From assembly GCA_024694365.1 (NCBI GenBank), contig JAILJX010000041.1, positions 1-60,822 of the forward strand: DNA of 60,822 bases, given 5' to 3'. The notes beneath the pieces are model-generated. The model was not told the origin of the DNA, did no database searches, and saw only the letters and a list, made by a program, of their open reading frames with translations. This DNA comes from Kiritimatiellia bacterium. GTDB taxonomy: Bacteria; Verrucomicrobiota; Kiritimatiellia; RFP12; UBA1067. Below are positions 42,647 through 50,896 of this stretch, piece by piece (positions within the stretch are counted from its first letter, which is position 1; each line of letters begins with the position of its first letter). Made by a program: the position numbers and the translations under genes.

Positions 42647-44761
42647 TCATTCATGTTTTTCGAAGGCTGACCCATCCAGCACCGCATCGTCCAGACGCTT
42701 CAGCCGGCTTTCGTACTCGCCTTCGGAAATCTTTCCGTCGCAAAGCTCGAAATACCATTCCCAGCGCTTGCGGTAATATTTGTCCAGAAGTCCGGAATAT
42801 GCCCGGTGGGCATAGTCGCGCAGGCCAGACGAACGTCCCGTGGCGAAGTCGCCGGTCCATGTTGTGACCATCCGTCTGTATCCGCGACGGCCGGCCTCGC
42901 CGGCTGTCGCGACGGTGCGTGCAAGATGCCAGTCGAGAGTCCACCTCTCGCATCCGGAAAGAAACGACTCCGCCTTGTCGAACAGGAACATGAATTCATC
43001 GCGCGCCGCTCCAGGTTTCACCGCATCATCGTTGAGCTGACGGGCGGAATCGGCGAGAATCTGCAGCTGCAGTTCGCATCTGTCGAACATGAAAGTCTCT
43101 TCGTCCGCCAGGGACGGATTCCCCTCAAGGGCGCTTTCGTAGCAATGCATGGCGAAGCGGACGGATTCCGTGCGGTAAGGCGTGCCGGTCTTCGGGCCCC
43201 ACTTCGAGACGCTCTTCACGTCCCGTCCCGGAACAGCGCACATTATGTTCTCGACGCACCCCTCCTGATATCTGGAGCAATCCCACACCGTCGCAAGAAG
43301 CGTCCTTACGGCAGTCTGCAGGCGCGCATTGCGCATGCCGTAGCGGCGCAGCACGAAGTCTCCGATCCAAGCCTCGCGGTTTTCCGAAAAGACCGGTCCT
43401 TCATGCGAAGATGAAAATCCATCCGTAAAAAGATCGTACATGATTGCGTTTGTCTCCAGCCCTTCGGAGAGCATCCCGTAACCTCGGAAGGACGCCGCAT
43501 GCGCCGGATCGGAGCCCGTCTTTGCGAGCGAACCAAAACGCCTCGCTCCGCCGTAAAGCCCTGTGTTCCCGCCAAAATTCATCACCTCGGCCCATATCCA
43601 GGGAATGTGCTCGTCTGTTGTCCTGTTCACGTAGTCTGCCGCAACCGGCCCCGTTCTCGACATGTCCTTGTCCAAGAACAGTATCAATGAACGATTAGGG
43701 TCGAGTCCGTCGCGTATCCCCTGGCAGGGAGAACCCTGCCAGCTCTGGAGAACCCACGTAACCGTGTTCGAGCCGCCGTTGCCGAAATGTTCGGCCTGTG
43801 TCGCCTGTATCTTGCGCGCCGCGTCTGCGAGATCGGCGTCCGTCAGATCGCCCTTCCTGCCGCCTTCATGAAAAAGGTCGCCGGCCATGTAGCGAGTGTA
43901 TCCGTTCAGATCGGGACGGTACACCTTGGCGAGCGCCCGGTACCATTTTTCGGCAAGTTCGTCAAAGGCCTTCGATTTGGGGCTTAGTATGTCGGGCCTG
44001 GCGTATCCCTGCCACTTGCCCTGTTCAAAGACGGCCGTACCATCCGGAAGCCCTTCGTATCCGTCGGGAATCAGGCCGGTAAAAGACTGTATGCAAGGCT
44101 CGATGCCGAGCTTTTTCATCTCGGCGTACAACCAGCGCCCGAGCTCGGCATCCGCCTTGATGCGCTCGTCCGGAAGCGGTCCGCCAAGCCCCTGAAGATT
44201 TCCCATATGCCACCAGGCCGAAGCCGCTTCATCGGAGATGAATCCTTCCGCAGCCTCCTTGCCGATCGTCTCTCTCCATACCTCAGGAAGACCCGCTACG
44301 AGCAATGCCGCATTGAAGCCATGAAGCGCTAGCCTGTCCAACTCGTCGCGCCATTCCTTTTTGGACCAGAACGCCATCGTGTACGAAAGAGTGCAGTAAT
44401 TGTAGGCGAAACGCACCGGCACCGCCGGCGCGACCGAAAAGGTCTTTTCGGGGACGGGCCACTCCTCGGGAATGCGATTGCCGCACCACGAGACGTGGCT
44501 TTTCTGCACATCGCGCATATAACGCCCCAGTGCGAAAGACGCAGCGCTTTCGCATGTCGCGCGTATGAGGATTCTTCTCCCCTCAGAGTCGGGGCCGACC
44601 GTCGCTTTTTCACCTTCGCCATCCATCTTTTCGAAGACGAATCTGTCCATTACCGAAGGATCGCCGGCGACACGTCCGACAATCTCCTTCACTGCGCCGA
44701 ACGGTTCGGCCAGCAACTCTAGGGATGCGCAGATAGCGGCGAAAAGCAGTGCTGTTTTCAT
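42647..44761 (-). CDS. GH89 alpha-N-acetylglucosaminidase (NAGLU-like), secreted
   Basis: 704 residues with a signal peptide (to about residue 18). Conserved GH89 stretches are clear: RFAYNYCTLSYTMAFWSKKEWRDELDRLALHGFN, SWQGSP, WAEVMNFGGNTGLYGG and YGMLSEGLETNAIMYDL, the last with a glutamate in the expected nucleophile region. It removes terminal alpha-1,4-GlcNAc, known from heparan sulfate and gastric-type mucin. There is no extra carbohydrate-binding domain. The start overlaps the glf stop as ATGA. Confidence 0.93.
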   Translation of the reverse strand: MKTALLFAAICASLELLAEPFGAVKEIVGRVAGDPSVMDRFVFEKMDGEGEKATVGPDSEGRRILIRATCESAASFALGRYMRDVQKSHVSWCGNRIPEEWPVPEKTFSVAPAVPVRFAYNYCTLSYTMAFWSKKEWRDELDRLALHGFNAALLVAGLPEVWRETIGKEAAEGFISDEAASAWWHMGNLQGLGGPLPDERIKADAELGRWLYAEMKKLGIEPCIQSFTGLIPDGYEGLPDGTAVFEQGKWQGYARPDILSPKSKAFDELAEKWYRALAKVYRPDLNGYTRYMAGDLFHEGGRKGDLTDADLADAARKIQATQAEHFGNGGSNTVTWVLQSWQGSPCQGIRDGLDPNRSLILFLDKDMSRTGPVAADYVNRTTDEHIPWIWAEVMNFGGNTGLYGGARRFGSLAKTGSDPAHAASFRGYGMLSEGLETNAIMYDLFTDGFSSSHEGPVFSENREAWIGDFVLRRYGMRNARLQTAVRTLLATVWDCSRYQEGCVENIMCAVPGRDVKSVSKWGPKTGTPYRTESVRFAMHCYESALEGNPSLADEETFMFDRCELQLQILADSARQLNDDAVKPGAARDEFMFLFDKAESFLSGCERWTLDWHLARTVATAGEAGRRGYRRMVTTWTGDFATGRSSGLRDYAHRAYSGLLDKYYRKRWEWYFELCDGKISEGEYESRLKRLDDAVLDGSAFEKHE

Positions 44762-45831
44762 ATTTCGACTTTCAATGCGGCTGACACAGCCTGGTCCATG
44801 TCATAATAGCGGTACTGCCCGAGTCTCCCTCCGATGATGAGATTCGGATGCTTCGCAGCCTCTTCCCGGTATTTTTCGAGAAGCTCGGCGGATTCGCGAT
44901 TGTTTACAGGATAATAAGGCTCGTCGCCCGGCTTCCATTCGGCGGGGTATTCGCGGCAGATTATGGTCTTGGGTCGCGCCATCACATCCTTGAGCTCGGG
45001 ATGGTAGTGCTTGAATTCATGGATTCGCGTGTAGGGAACTTCCGCCTCCGTGTAATTCACGACACTGGTGCCTTGAAAGTCTGCGATATCGAGACGCTCG
45101 GTCTCGAAGCGCAGGCTGCGCCATGGGAGGGCTCCGAAGCGGTATCCGAAAAGTGCATCGATCGGCCCGGAATAGTATACCTTCCCGGGAAATGAGCCGA
45201 TGTCGTCGATTGAAAATTCTCGCCCCGTCTCAAGGGTTATGTACGGATGGTCGAGCAGCCTCCCGAACAGCGCGTTATAGCCGTCCGAAGGTATCCCCTG
45301 CCAATAGTCGTTGAAATAATTCGTGTCGTAGTTGCTCCTTACCGGCACGCGCTTTATGATTGCAGGGTCTATGTCCTCCGGCGGCCTGCCCCACTGCTTG
45401 GAGGTGTATCCGCGGAAGAACGCATCGAATATCGCCGAGGAATGCTTTTCATCGGACATGAACGCGGCGACTTCTCCCGGCTCGAGCTCCACACCGAAGA
45501 ATTTGTTTATCATCGCAAGCCCCAGCGGCAGATGGTACGTTTTGCCTCCATGACGGGCTAGCACTTTGTGCTGATAGCCGTTGAATTCGGTGAAACGGCG
45601 GACAAAATTCCATGCCTCGCGATCATGCGTGTGGAATATGTGGGATCCGTACGCATGCACCTCGATTCCCGTCTCGGAATCGGTCTCGCAACGCACATTC
45701 CCGCCCGGCGCGCCGCGCTTCTCCCAGACCGCGACCCTATGCCCGGCCTCGGCAAGACGCCTGGCAATGGTGCAGCCCCATATTCCCGCTCCGGCGACAA
45801 GAACATCGTCCGTTTGATTGATATCGTTCAT
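44758..45831 (-). CDS. glf: UDP-galactopyranose mutase
   Basis: A 357-residue FAD enzyme converting UDP-Galp to UDP-Galf for surface polysaccharides. It has an FAD-binding start VLVAGAGIWGCTIARRLAEAG, EKRGAPGGNV, the HAYGSHIFHT segment, RVPVRSNYDTNYFNDYWQGIP with substrate-contact Arg/Tyr, and GRLGQYRYYDMDQAV at the end. ATG at 45831 is 9 nt from its -10 box. First gene of glf-GH89-giant-protein unit. Confidence 0.95.
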   Translation of the reverse strand: MNDINQTDDVLVAGAGIWGCTIARRLAEAGHRVAVWEKRGAPGGNVRCETDSETGIEVHAYGSHIFHTHDREAWNFVRRFTEFNGYQHKVLARHGGKTYHLPLGLAMINKFFGVELEPGEVAAFMSDEKHSSAIFDAFFRGYTSKQWGRPPEDIDPAIIKRVPVRSNYDTNYFNDYWQGIPSDGYNALFGRLLDHPYITLETGREFSIDDIGSFPGKVYYSGPIDALFGYRFGALPWRSLRFETERLDIADFQGTSVVNYTEAEVPYTRIHEFKHYHPELKDVMARPKTIICREYPAEWKPGDEPYYPVNNRESAELLEKYREEAAKHPNLIIGGRLGQYRYYDMDQAVSAALKVEI

Positions 45832-45840
45832 ATGGACGAT

Positions 45841-45851
45841 ATTATATCAAA
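45841..45851 (-). promoter_or_regulatory. Extended -10 promoter of glf unit
   Basis: Minus-strand TTTGATATAAT, with TATAAT at 45841-45846 preceded by seven T. It lies 9 nt from the glf ATG. The T run may also end the tRNA-Arg transcript. No -35 was seen. Confidence 0.7.
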
Positions 45852-45873
45852 AAAACATGCCATACGGGGAGAT

Positions 45874-45950
45874 TGGTGCGACTGACTGGGATCGAACCAG
45901 CAACCTTCGGCTTCGGAGGCCAACGCTCTATCCAATTGAGCTACAGTCGC
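45874..45950 (-). tRNA. tRNA-Arg (anticodon CCG)
   Basis: A 77-nt cloverleaf with encoded CCA. Acceptor GCGACTG pairs with CAGTCGC, the anticodon stem TTGGC/GCCGA closes loop CTCCGAA, giving CCG for CGG codons, and the T arm reads CTGGTTCGATCCCAG. Confidence 0.95.
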
Positions 45951-45963
45951 AAAAACGGCTGAT

Positions 45964-45972
45964 ATTATATCA
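45964..45972 (-). promoter_or_regulatory. Extended -10 promoter of tRNA-Arg
   Basis: Minus-strand TGATATAAT, with TATAAT at 45964-45969, 13 nt before the tRNA 5' end. Confidence 0.7.
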
Positions 45973-46015
45973 TATCGACGAGCCGCTTGGCTAGTGTCTT
46001 CACCTCTGCCCGCAT

Positions 46016-46702
46016 TCACGGAAAACGGACGCGCCAAGGGCCGCGCGAAAGCCAGCACTCGCGCACCGCCTCCACAGTCGGCTCCACGTAAAGCGGGGTG
46101 GCTTGATGCCTGAACCACGTATCCTGCCGCTTCGCCAGCTGGCATGTGCGCACAAAGATCTTTTCCCTGCAGTCACCCTCGCGATAGCCGATCGCAAGCG
46201 ATGCCGTGCGCGACCATACCGGATACTCCTCGTGGAGGCGCCGCTTCTCCTCCTCCAGCCCCGCAAGAAACATTGCGTCGAGCCTCTGCGCTATGCGCCG
46301 GCGAACCTCCTCGCGGTCGATCCGGATCACGGGATATTCCGGCGGAGGCTTTCCCCACTTGCGGTCCAACCCACGGAGAAGCGCGGAGAAATACAGCCCG
46401 GTGCCGCCGACAATCACAATCGGAGTCGACACGGGAATCCCGCCGGCCCACTCCGACGCCGCCCGCAACCATGCCCCGGACGAGAACTCGTCGGCGGGCG
46501 TGACGATATCAACCCCTCCCATGGAAAACTCGGCGATCTCGTCTGCCGACGGCTTGGCCGTCCCTATGTCCATGCCTTTGTACACGAGCATGGAATCGGC
46601 GCTCAGGATTTTAGCGCCCATTTCCCGCGCCAAGGCGGCGGCCAGCGAACTCTTGCCGCTGGCGGTCGGACCCGCCAGAAGAAAGGCGTCGCGCTCTGTC
46701 AT
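46016..46702 (-). CDS. miaA: tRNA dimethylallyltransferase MiaA, compact form
   Basis: Adds dimethylallyl to A37 of tRNAs reading UNN codons. At 228 residues it is far shorter than the usual 300-315. The catalytic core is intact: P-loop GPTASGKSSLA (11-21), DSMLVYKGMDIGTAKP, GGTGLYFSALLRG (99-111), RIAQRLDAMFLAGLEEE, AIGYRE and the terminal RTCQLAKRQDTWFRHQ. The roughly 70-residue segment normally following GGTGLY (swivel/insertion domain with DPxxAxxIxxND and RALE) is replaced by about a dozen residues (DRKWGKPPPEYP). The ATG at 46702 overlaps the lspA stop. Confidence 0.92.
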   Translation of the reverse strand: MTERDAFLLAGPTASGKSSLAAALAREMGAKILSADSMLVYKGMDIGTAKPSADEIAEFSMGGVDIVTPADEFSSGAWLRAASEWAGGIPVSTPIVIVGGTGLYFSALLRGLDRKWGKPPPEYPVIRIDREEVRRRIAQRLDAMFLAGLEEEKRRLHEEYPVWSRTASLAIGYREGDCREKIFVRTCQLAKRQDTWFRHQATPLYVEPTVEAVRECWLSRGPWRVRFP

Positions 46703-47229
46703 TGCCCGGGAGCGGCCTTCGCGCTCTTCTCCTCCTTGCTTTCTTTTTCCTTTTCGCCGGAAACCGACAGGAGTATCAAAAGCCCTGCGGCGAACGTAAT
46801 GTAGATGTCCGCCATATTGAAACACGGGAAGTGCCAAGCGTTTCCCCAGTGGACATCTATGAAGTCGATTACGCCGCCGCGGAATACGCGGTCGATAAGG
46901 TTCCCCGTTATGCCGGCGTAAAGCAGGCATTCGGCCCATGCCCCCGCTGCGAGACGGCGCCCTGTCGAAGATCCGGGATAGAAGAGATCGCGGCGTTTCC
47001 ATGCGATAAAGGCTATCGCCAGCATTCCGAAAACGGCAAGCGGCCACACATGCCCCTGAAGCATCCCCCAGGCGCAGCCTCTGTTCTCCACATAGGAAAA
47101 ATCAAGCAGACCGTCGATCACGGAACGGCCGGGGCTTCCTTTGAGATAGCCCGCGGCCAATTCCTTGGTGACTGCGTCCAGTATCAGAAGATGGAGGACC
47201 GCTACGGTAGCGAGGATGAACTTCCTCAT
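46699..47229 (-). CDS. lspA: Lipoprotein signal peptidase (signal peptidase II)
   Basis: A 176-residue inner-membrane aspartyl protease removing lipoprotein signal peptides. Four helices are visible, with the family motifs VENRGCAWGML, GITGNLIDRVFRGGVIDFID (first Asp) and FNMADIYI (second Asp). The C-terminus is Lys/Glu-rich. Its ATG overlaps the dksA-family stop by one base (TGATG). Confidence 0.95.
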   Translation of the reverse strand: MRKFILATVAVLHLLILDAVTKELAAGYLKGSPGRSVIDGLLDFSYVENRGCAWGMLQGHVWPLAVFGMLAIAFIAWKRRDLFYPGSSTGRRLAAGAWAECLLYAGITGNLIDRVFRGGVIDFIDVHWGNAWHFPCFNMADIYITFAAGLLILLSVSGEKEKESKEEKSAKAAPGQ

Positions 47230-47945
47230 CAGCCTATGCCGTTGCGCTCCATCTCGCACTGGCATTCCATGCACGTGAGGACGAACGGCTGGTTGAGGAG
47301 CCGCGGCTTGCGGATCAGCTGTCCGCAGACGGTGCATACTCCATATGTCCCGTCGTCGATGCGATGCAGGGCCTCTTCAATCTGCTGGATGGTGCGGTTG
47401 ATGTTCCCCATCTGCCCGAGCGCCTGAAGGCGGAGCGTCTGGTTGGTGCCGTCGCCGCCGTCGGCCTCGTGGTCTTCGGACTCGTTGAAACCCGTAGCTT
47501 TCATGGCGTCTACACCGGCGAGCGCGGCATCTCGCGCTTCGAGAAGGCGCTTGCGGAAGTCCTTGAGGTCCGAATCGGGAAACTTCACGGTGGTCTCTCC
47601 GTGCGCACGCGTAGTGGGTCTGCGGGACAGGCGTATCTCCCCTTCCGTCCGCTTCGCCTCCTCTGTTTTGGCGGTTCGCTTCATTTCCTGCGCGATAGAC
47701 ATCGCAAATGCTACCGCAGACGCCGTATCCATCTCCACAGGCGGTGGCGGAGGAGCCTTGGTGACGATCGGCGCCTTGCGCGTTATGCGCGGCGGCTCCC
47801 GTTTCGGCGTTTTCTTCTCAGGTTTGCTCTTCTCAGCTGCCGGAGCCGCCTTGGCCGAAGTCTGCTTGCGTGCGGGAGCCTTCTTGGCCGCTGCAGACCT
47901 TCTTGTCGGCTTTTTGGCCGGAATGGATTCTACCGTTACTGCCAT
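47229..47945 (-). CDS. DksA/TraR-family zinc-finger protein with basic N-terminal tail
   Basis: 238 residues. The C-terminal half is DksA-like: a coiled coil beginning DLKDFRKRLLEARDAAL, then IEEALHRIDDGTYGVCTVCGQLIRK and CMEC (four-Cys zinc finger). Family members act in the RNA polymerase secondary channel or as general stress regulators. The N-terminal 75 or so residues are rich in Lys, Pro and Ala (AAKKAPARKQTSAKAAP), like a histone-H1 tail, and may bind nucleic acid. Strong AGGAGG precedes the ATG at 47945. It lies 14 nt after the giant GreA-like gene. Confidence 0.85.
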   Translation of the reverse strand: MAVTVESIPAKKPTRRSAAAKKAPARKQTSAKAAPAAEKSKPEKKTPKREPPRITRKAPIVTKAPPPPPVEMDTASAVAFAMSIAQEMKRTAKTEEAKRTEGEIRLSRRPTTRAHGETTVKFPDSDLKDFRKRLLEARDAALAGVDAMKATGFNESEDHEADGGDGTNQTLRLQALGQMGNINRTIQQIEEALHRIDDGTYGVCTVCGQLIRKPRLLNQPFVLTCMECQCEMERNGIG

Positions 47946-47959
47946 GGGAGTTCCTCCTT

Positions 47960-49975
47960 TCAGATTTGCATTCCTGCGGGAAGTTTCATCCACTCCCGGA
48001 TTTCATCCGAAAGCGGCTTGATTTCCTTTATCGTACCGAACGCGACGGCACCCTCGGCGCCGGGGAGTTCAAACTGGTCGCCGGCCTTCTTGCCGAGCAT
48101 GTTCTGGGCGAGTCGCGTCTTGGAAGATATGACGCCTTTGTCCAGATCGTTGTCCCACTCGCCGAGAATGACATAGGTCTTCTCGCCTTCTGCGGTCGCG
48201 ATCGCGACCATGACGCCAGGCATGACCTCTTCAGTCGTCGCATCTGAGAAGTCCGAAGGTTTGACCGCCTCCAGATCCTGCTGCATGATCGACTGCTTCT
48301 GCATGAGTTGGCGCTGCTCGTCTTTCGCATACTGGTACTCCGCGTTCTCGGAGAGGTCGCCGAAGCCCTTGGCGAATTCGATCTTGCGGACGTTTTCCGG
48401 CATGTCCTCGTTGATGAGCTTGAGATATTCGGCTTTGCGCATGGCAAAGGAGCGGAAAGAGGTGACTCGCGCGTATTCGCGCTTTTTCTCCACCTTGACG
48501 AGGTGGGACTCCAAAGCCGGCGCGATGCGCGTCATGCGCACGACGACGGCGTGGTGGGTTGACGGATCCCATGCGATCGATGCCTGGAAACGTTCGAAAA
48601 AGAGGGCCTTGTCGGCATCTGAAAGCCATCCGAAGACCTTTTCGAGCCATTTCGTGTCCGCAAAAAGCCTGCGCACGAGATTCTGCATCTTGAGAGTCTC
48701 GCCGCTCTGTCGCCCTTCGCCGAGCGCGATTGCGTGGGTGAGAAGAGTGATGAGAGGAGGAAGCTCTGCCCAATCCTTGAACTGCTCGTACTTCCCGACA
48801 AGAAGCGTCGTAAGCGTCGCCGGAGCCTTGGGTTTGCGCATCAGATCGCCAACGGCCTTGCGGCAGCTCTCCTCCTTCCCGAACTGGGAGACTATCTCGC
48901 TTACGGCGGAGAAGCAGAAGTCCGGAATGGCCGTCGCAAGCTTCGCCTTCGCCTCGTCGCTGCATGCGAGGAAAGCGATCATGGCGCCTACGTCCTTTGC
49001 GGGAAGAAGCGCGGCCGCCTTGACGAAACGCTTGCGGTCCCAGAGATATCCGCGCATCTCGTCCGCCGCCGGCGTGGCGAAGCCGAGAGTGTTGACCATG
49101 GTCGCCAGGCGCGCATAAAGCGCGTCATCGACCTTCCGCGCGGCAGTGACCGCGAAGGCGAGCCGCTCGCCTATTTTCGCCTTTGTCGGCTCGTCTGCCG
49201 TCTTGAATTTGCCCTGGCCGACGTATTCCCTCACGCCGGCGAGAATGAGTTTGGGGTCCGTCTCGTGGGCGAAGGCGGTAAGCCAGCTGTCGCCGTAATC
49301 CTCAACCGTCGCCTTGAGGCGTATCGGATCCGTGCGCTTCACCGGAATGTCGACGAGAGCGTCGCGCCTGAGCTCCGCCCTGGCCGTCTCCCAGAATTTC
49401 TTCCAATTCACGGACTTTACGAAACCGTTCGCCTCGCATACGGTCTCAAGGCGCGGAAGCGGCATGTCGCCCCAGCTCTTGAGAACGGCCTTGACGAAAT
49501 CGGCGGGCTTCTCCTTCAGGAGGATGTCGAACGCGTCCCGGTCGCATTCGCGCATGACGAGGATGTGTCCCTCCGGTGCCGATTCCAGCATGTCGACGGC
49601 GGCTGCGTATGTGAACTGGTGGCCGCGCTTCGTCTTGAAGTCCACTGTGATGCGGCGGTAGAAGTCATCTACCCTCTTGACCTTGCCGAGCCCCCACGCA
49701 TCGCAGAGGACAAGAGAGTTCACGGTGAATCCGGCGAGCTTCTCAAGCGCAACGATCGCCTTGTCCAGAGGCTTTTCGCCGAATCCGGCGCCGTCCAGAA
49801 AAGAAAGAAGAAGGCGATCCTTGGTCGTCTTCTTCAATGCGTCTCTGACGCCAACGGGGGAGAGGCTCTTCCCGAGCTCGGCATGATTTTCGCGCACAAG
49901 CTTGAACGCCTCCTCGAAGTCGAGCTTCTCTGCACATTCATTCAATTTGTTTACCAGCGCTTCCGTGACAGACAT
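47960..49975 (-). CDS. Giant GreA-family transcript cleavage factor
   Basis: 671 residues against about 158 for E. coli GreA. The last 125 or so residues are a full GreA: coiled-coil tip with the catalytic acidic motif FGDLSENAEYQYAKDEQ and a C-terminal FKBP-like domain (VMVAIATAEGEKTYVILG, GVISSKTRLAQNMLGKKAGDQF). The N-terminal 520 or so residues are mainly helical, unassigned, and include an SH3-like strand region (GLGKVKRVDDFYRRITVDFK). Similar long GreA proteins occur in Verrucomicrobiota as far as I recall. It starts behind AAGGAG and a sigma70 promoter, and heads greA-dksA-lspA-miaA. Confidence 0.87.
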   Translation of the reverse strand: MSVTEALVNKLNECAEKLDFEEAFKLVRENHAELGKSLSPVGVRDALKKTTKDRLLLSFLDGAGFGEKPLDKAIVALEKLAGFTVNSLVLCDAWGLGKVKRVDDFYRRITVDFKTKRGHQFTYAAAVDMLESAPEGHILVMRECDRDAFDILLKEKPADFVKAVLKSWGDMPLPRLETVCEANGFVKSVNWKKFWETARAELRRDALVDIPVKRTDPIRLKATVEDYGDSWLTAFAHETDPKLILAGVREYVGQGKFKTADEPTKAKIGERLAFAVTAARKVDDALYARLATMVNTLGFATPAADEMRGYLWDRKRFVKAAALLPAKDVGAMIAFLACSDEAKAKLATAIPDFCFSAVSEIVSQFGKEESCRKAVGDLMRKPKAPATLTTLLVGKYEQFKDWAELPPLITLLTHAIALGEGRQSGETLKMQNLVRRLFADTKWLEKVFGWLSDADKALFFERFQASIAWDPSTHHAVVVRMTRIAPALESHLVKVEKKREYARVTSFRSFAMRKAEYLKLINEDMPENVRKIEFAKGFGDLSENAEYQYAKDEQRQLMQKQSIMQQDLEAVKPSDFSDATTEEVMPGVMVAIATAEGEKTYVILGEWDNDLDKGVISSKTRLAQNMLGKKAGDQFELPGAEGAVAFGTIKEIKPLSDEIREWMKLPAGMQI

Positions 49976-50005
49976 CTTGTTCTCCTTGTGAAATTTAGTG
50001 GATGA

Positions 50006-50034
50006 ATTATACCAAAATCCCGCGCGCACGGCAA
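50006..50034 (-). promoter_or_regulatory. Sigma70-type promoter of greA-dksA-lspA-miaA
   Basis: Minus-strand -35 TTGCCG (50029-50034), a 17-nt spacer ending TTTTGG, and TATAAT at 50006-50011. The leader is about 24 nt. Confidence 0.78.
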
Positions 50035-50050
50035 TGGCCGCAAAGCAAAA

Positions 50051-50896
50051 TCAGCGGCCCCGGCGCCCTCCGCCAGGACCTCCCGGTCCGCCCGGGCCTC
50101 CTGGCCCGCCCGGTCCGTTGCTTGTCGCCTCGTAAATCTCCTGAACGGTCTGCGCAACCTCGGAGGCGGCTTCTTCGTCAAGACCGAGAACAGCAGCAGT
50201 CTGCTTCAGAAGAGCCTCTCTCACTTCCCTGTTGAGCTCCCTCACCGACTCCTCCGTCTCGCGCACTTCGGCGAAGAAATTGTTGCGTTCCTCGTCCGTC
50301 ATGTCCATCTCCGGGCCCATCTTAGACATCAGCTCCTCGCGCTTGACGAGCAGAGACTGAAGCGACTCCGCCTTGCTGCGGTCCTCCTCGCTCATGCCGG
50401 ACATGTCTATCGAGGCGAAGAAATCGAGTTTCGCCTGCGCACGGTCTATTCGCGCCTGACGCATCCTCGCTATCCCGTTCGTCATCCTTGCATACTGCTC
50501 GGGATGCTCCTTTTTCATCATCTCGGCCCACTCCTTCGGGTTCATCCTTTCGTGCGGACCTCTCTCCCCTCCGTCTTCTCGGACCTGCTCGGCCTGTTCT
50601 TCCGTCGCATCGCGCACTTCGCCGCCCCCCCGGTAGGGAACAGCGCCGTCATTCGCCGAAAATGGAACAAGCCGTCCCTCGCCGCCAATTGCGTCAAATC
50701 TGTCCTCGCCCGACTTTCTAAGTTCGGCAAGCTTCTGCTGCAGATCTCTTTTATCTTCGGTCAAAGCGGCTATGCGCTTGTTCAAGTCGTACGCCGAACC
50801 GTCGTCCCTTGGCGCTAGCCCGTATCCCACCGCGCCGCCAGCCACGGCGCCTATCACAAGAGCGGCTATGGGAATTGCAATCGTCTCGGGTTTCAT
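50051..50896 (-). CDS. Membrane-anchored coiled-coil protein with Gly-Pro tail
   Basis: 281 residues, no family recognised with certainty. An N-terminal hydrophobic anchor (IAIPIAALVIGAVAGGAVGYGL, about 6-27) is followed by a short coiled coil (about 38-62), a Glu/Arg/Gly linker, a helical region rich in Met, Glu and Arg (about 115-255, reminiscent of periplasmic Spy/CpxP-like helical proteins) and a collagen-like GGPGGPGGP tail ending in GRRGR (260-281). It is probably inner-membrane-attached with a periplasmic body. Its ATG overlaps the rdgB stop. Confidence 0.6.
   Translation of the reverse strand: MKPETIAIPIAALVIGAVAGGAVGYGLAPRDDGSAYDLNKRIAALTEDKRDLQQKLAELRKSGEDRFDAIGGEGRLVPFSANDGAVPYRGGGEVRDATEEQAEQVREDGGERGPHERMNPKEWAEMMKKEHPEQYARMTNGIARMRQARIDRAQAKLDFFASIDMSGMSEEDRSKAESLQSLLVKREELMSKMGPEMDMTDEERNNFFAEVRETEESVRELNREVREALLKQTAAVLGLDEEAASEVAQTVQEIYEATSNGPGGPGGPGGPGGPGGGRRGR
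50054..50119 (-). repeat. In-frame Gly-Gly-Pro triplet repeats
   Basis: Tandem 9-nt GGNCCNGGN units encode the repetitive GGP tail of the membrane-anchored protein. They are coding and low complexity, so they are prone to length change. Confidence 0.8.
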
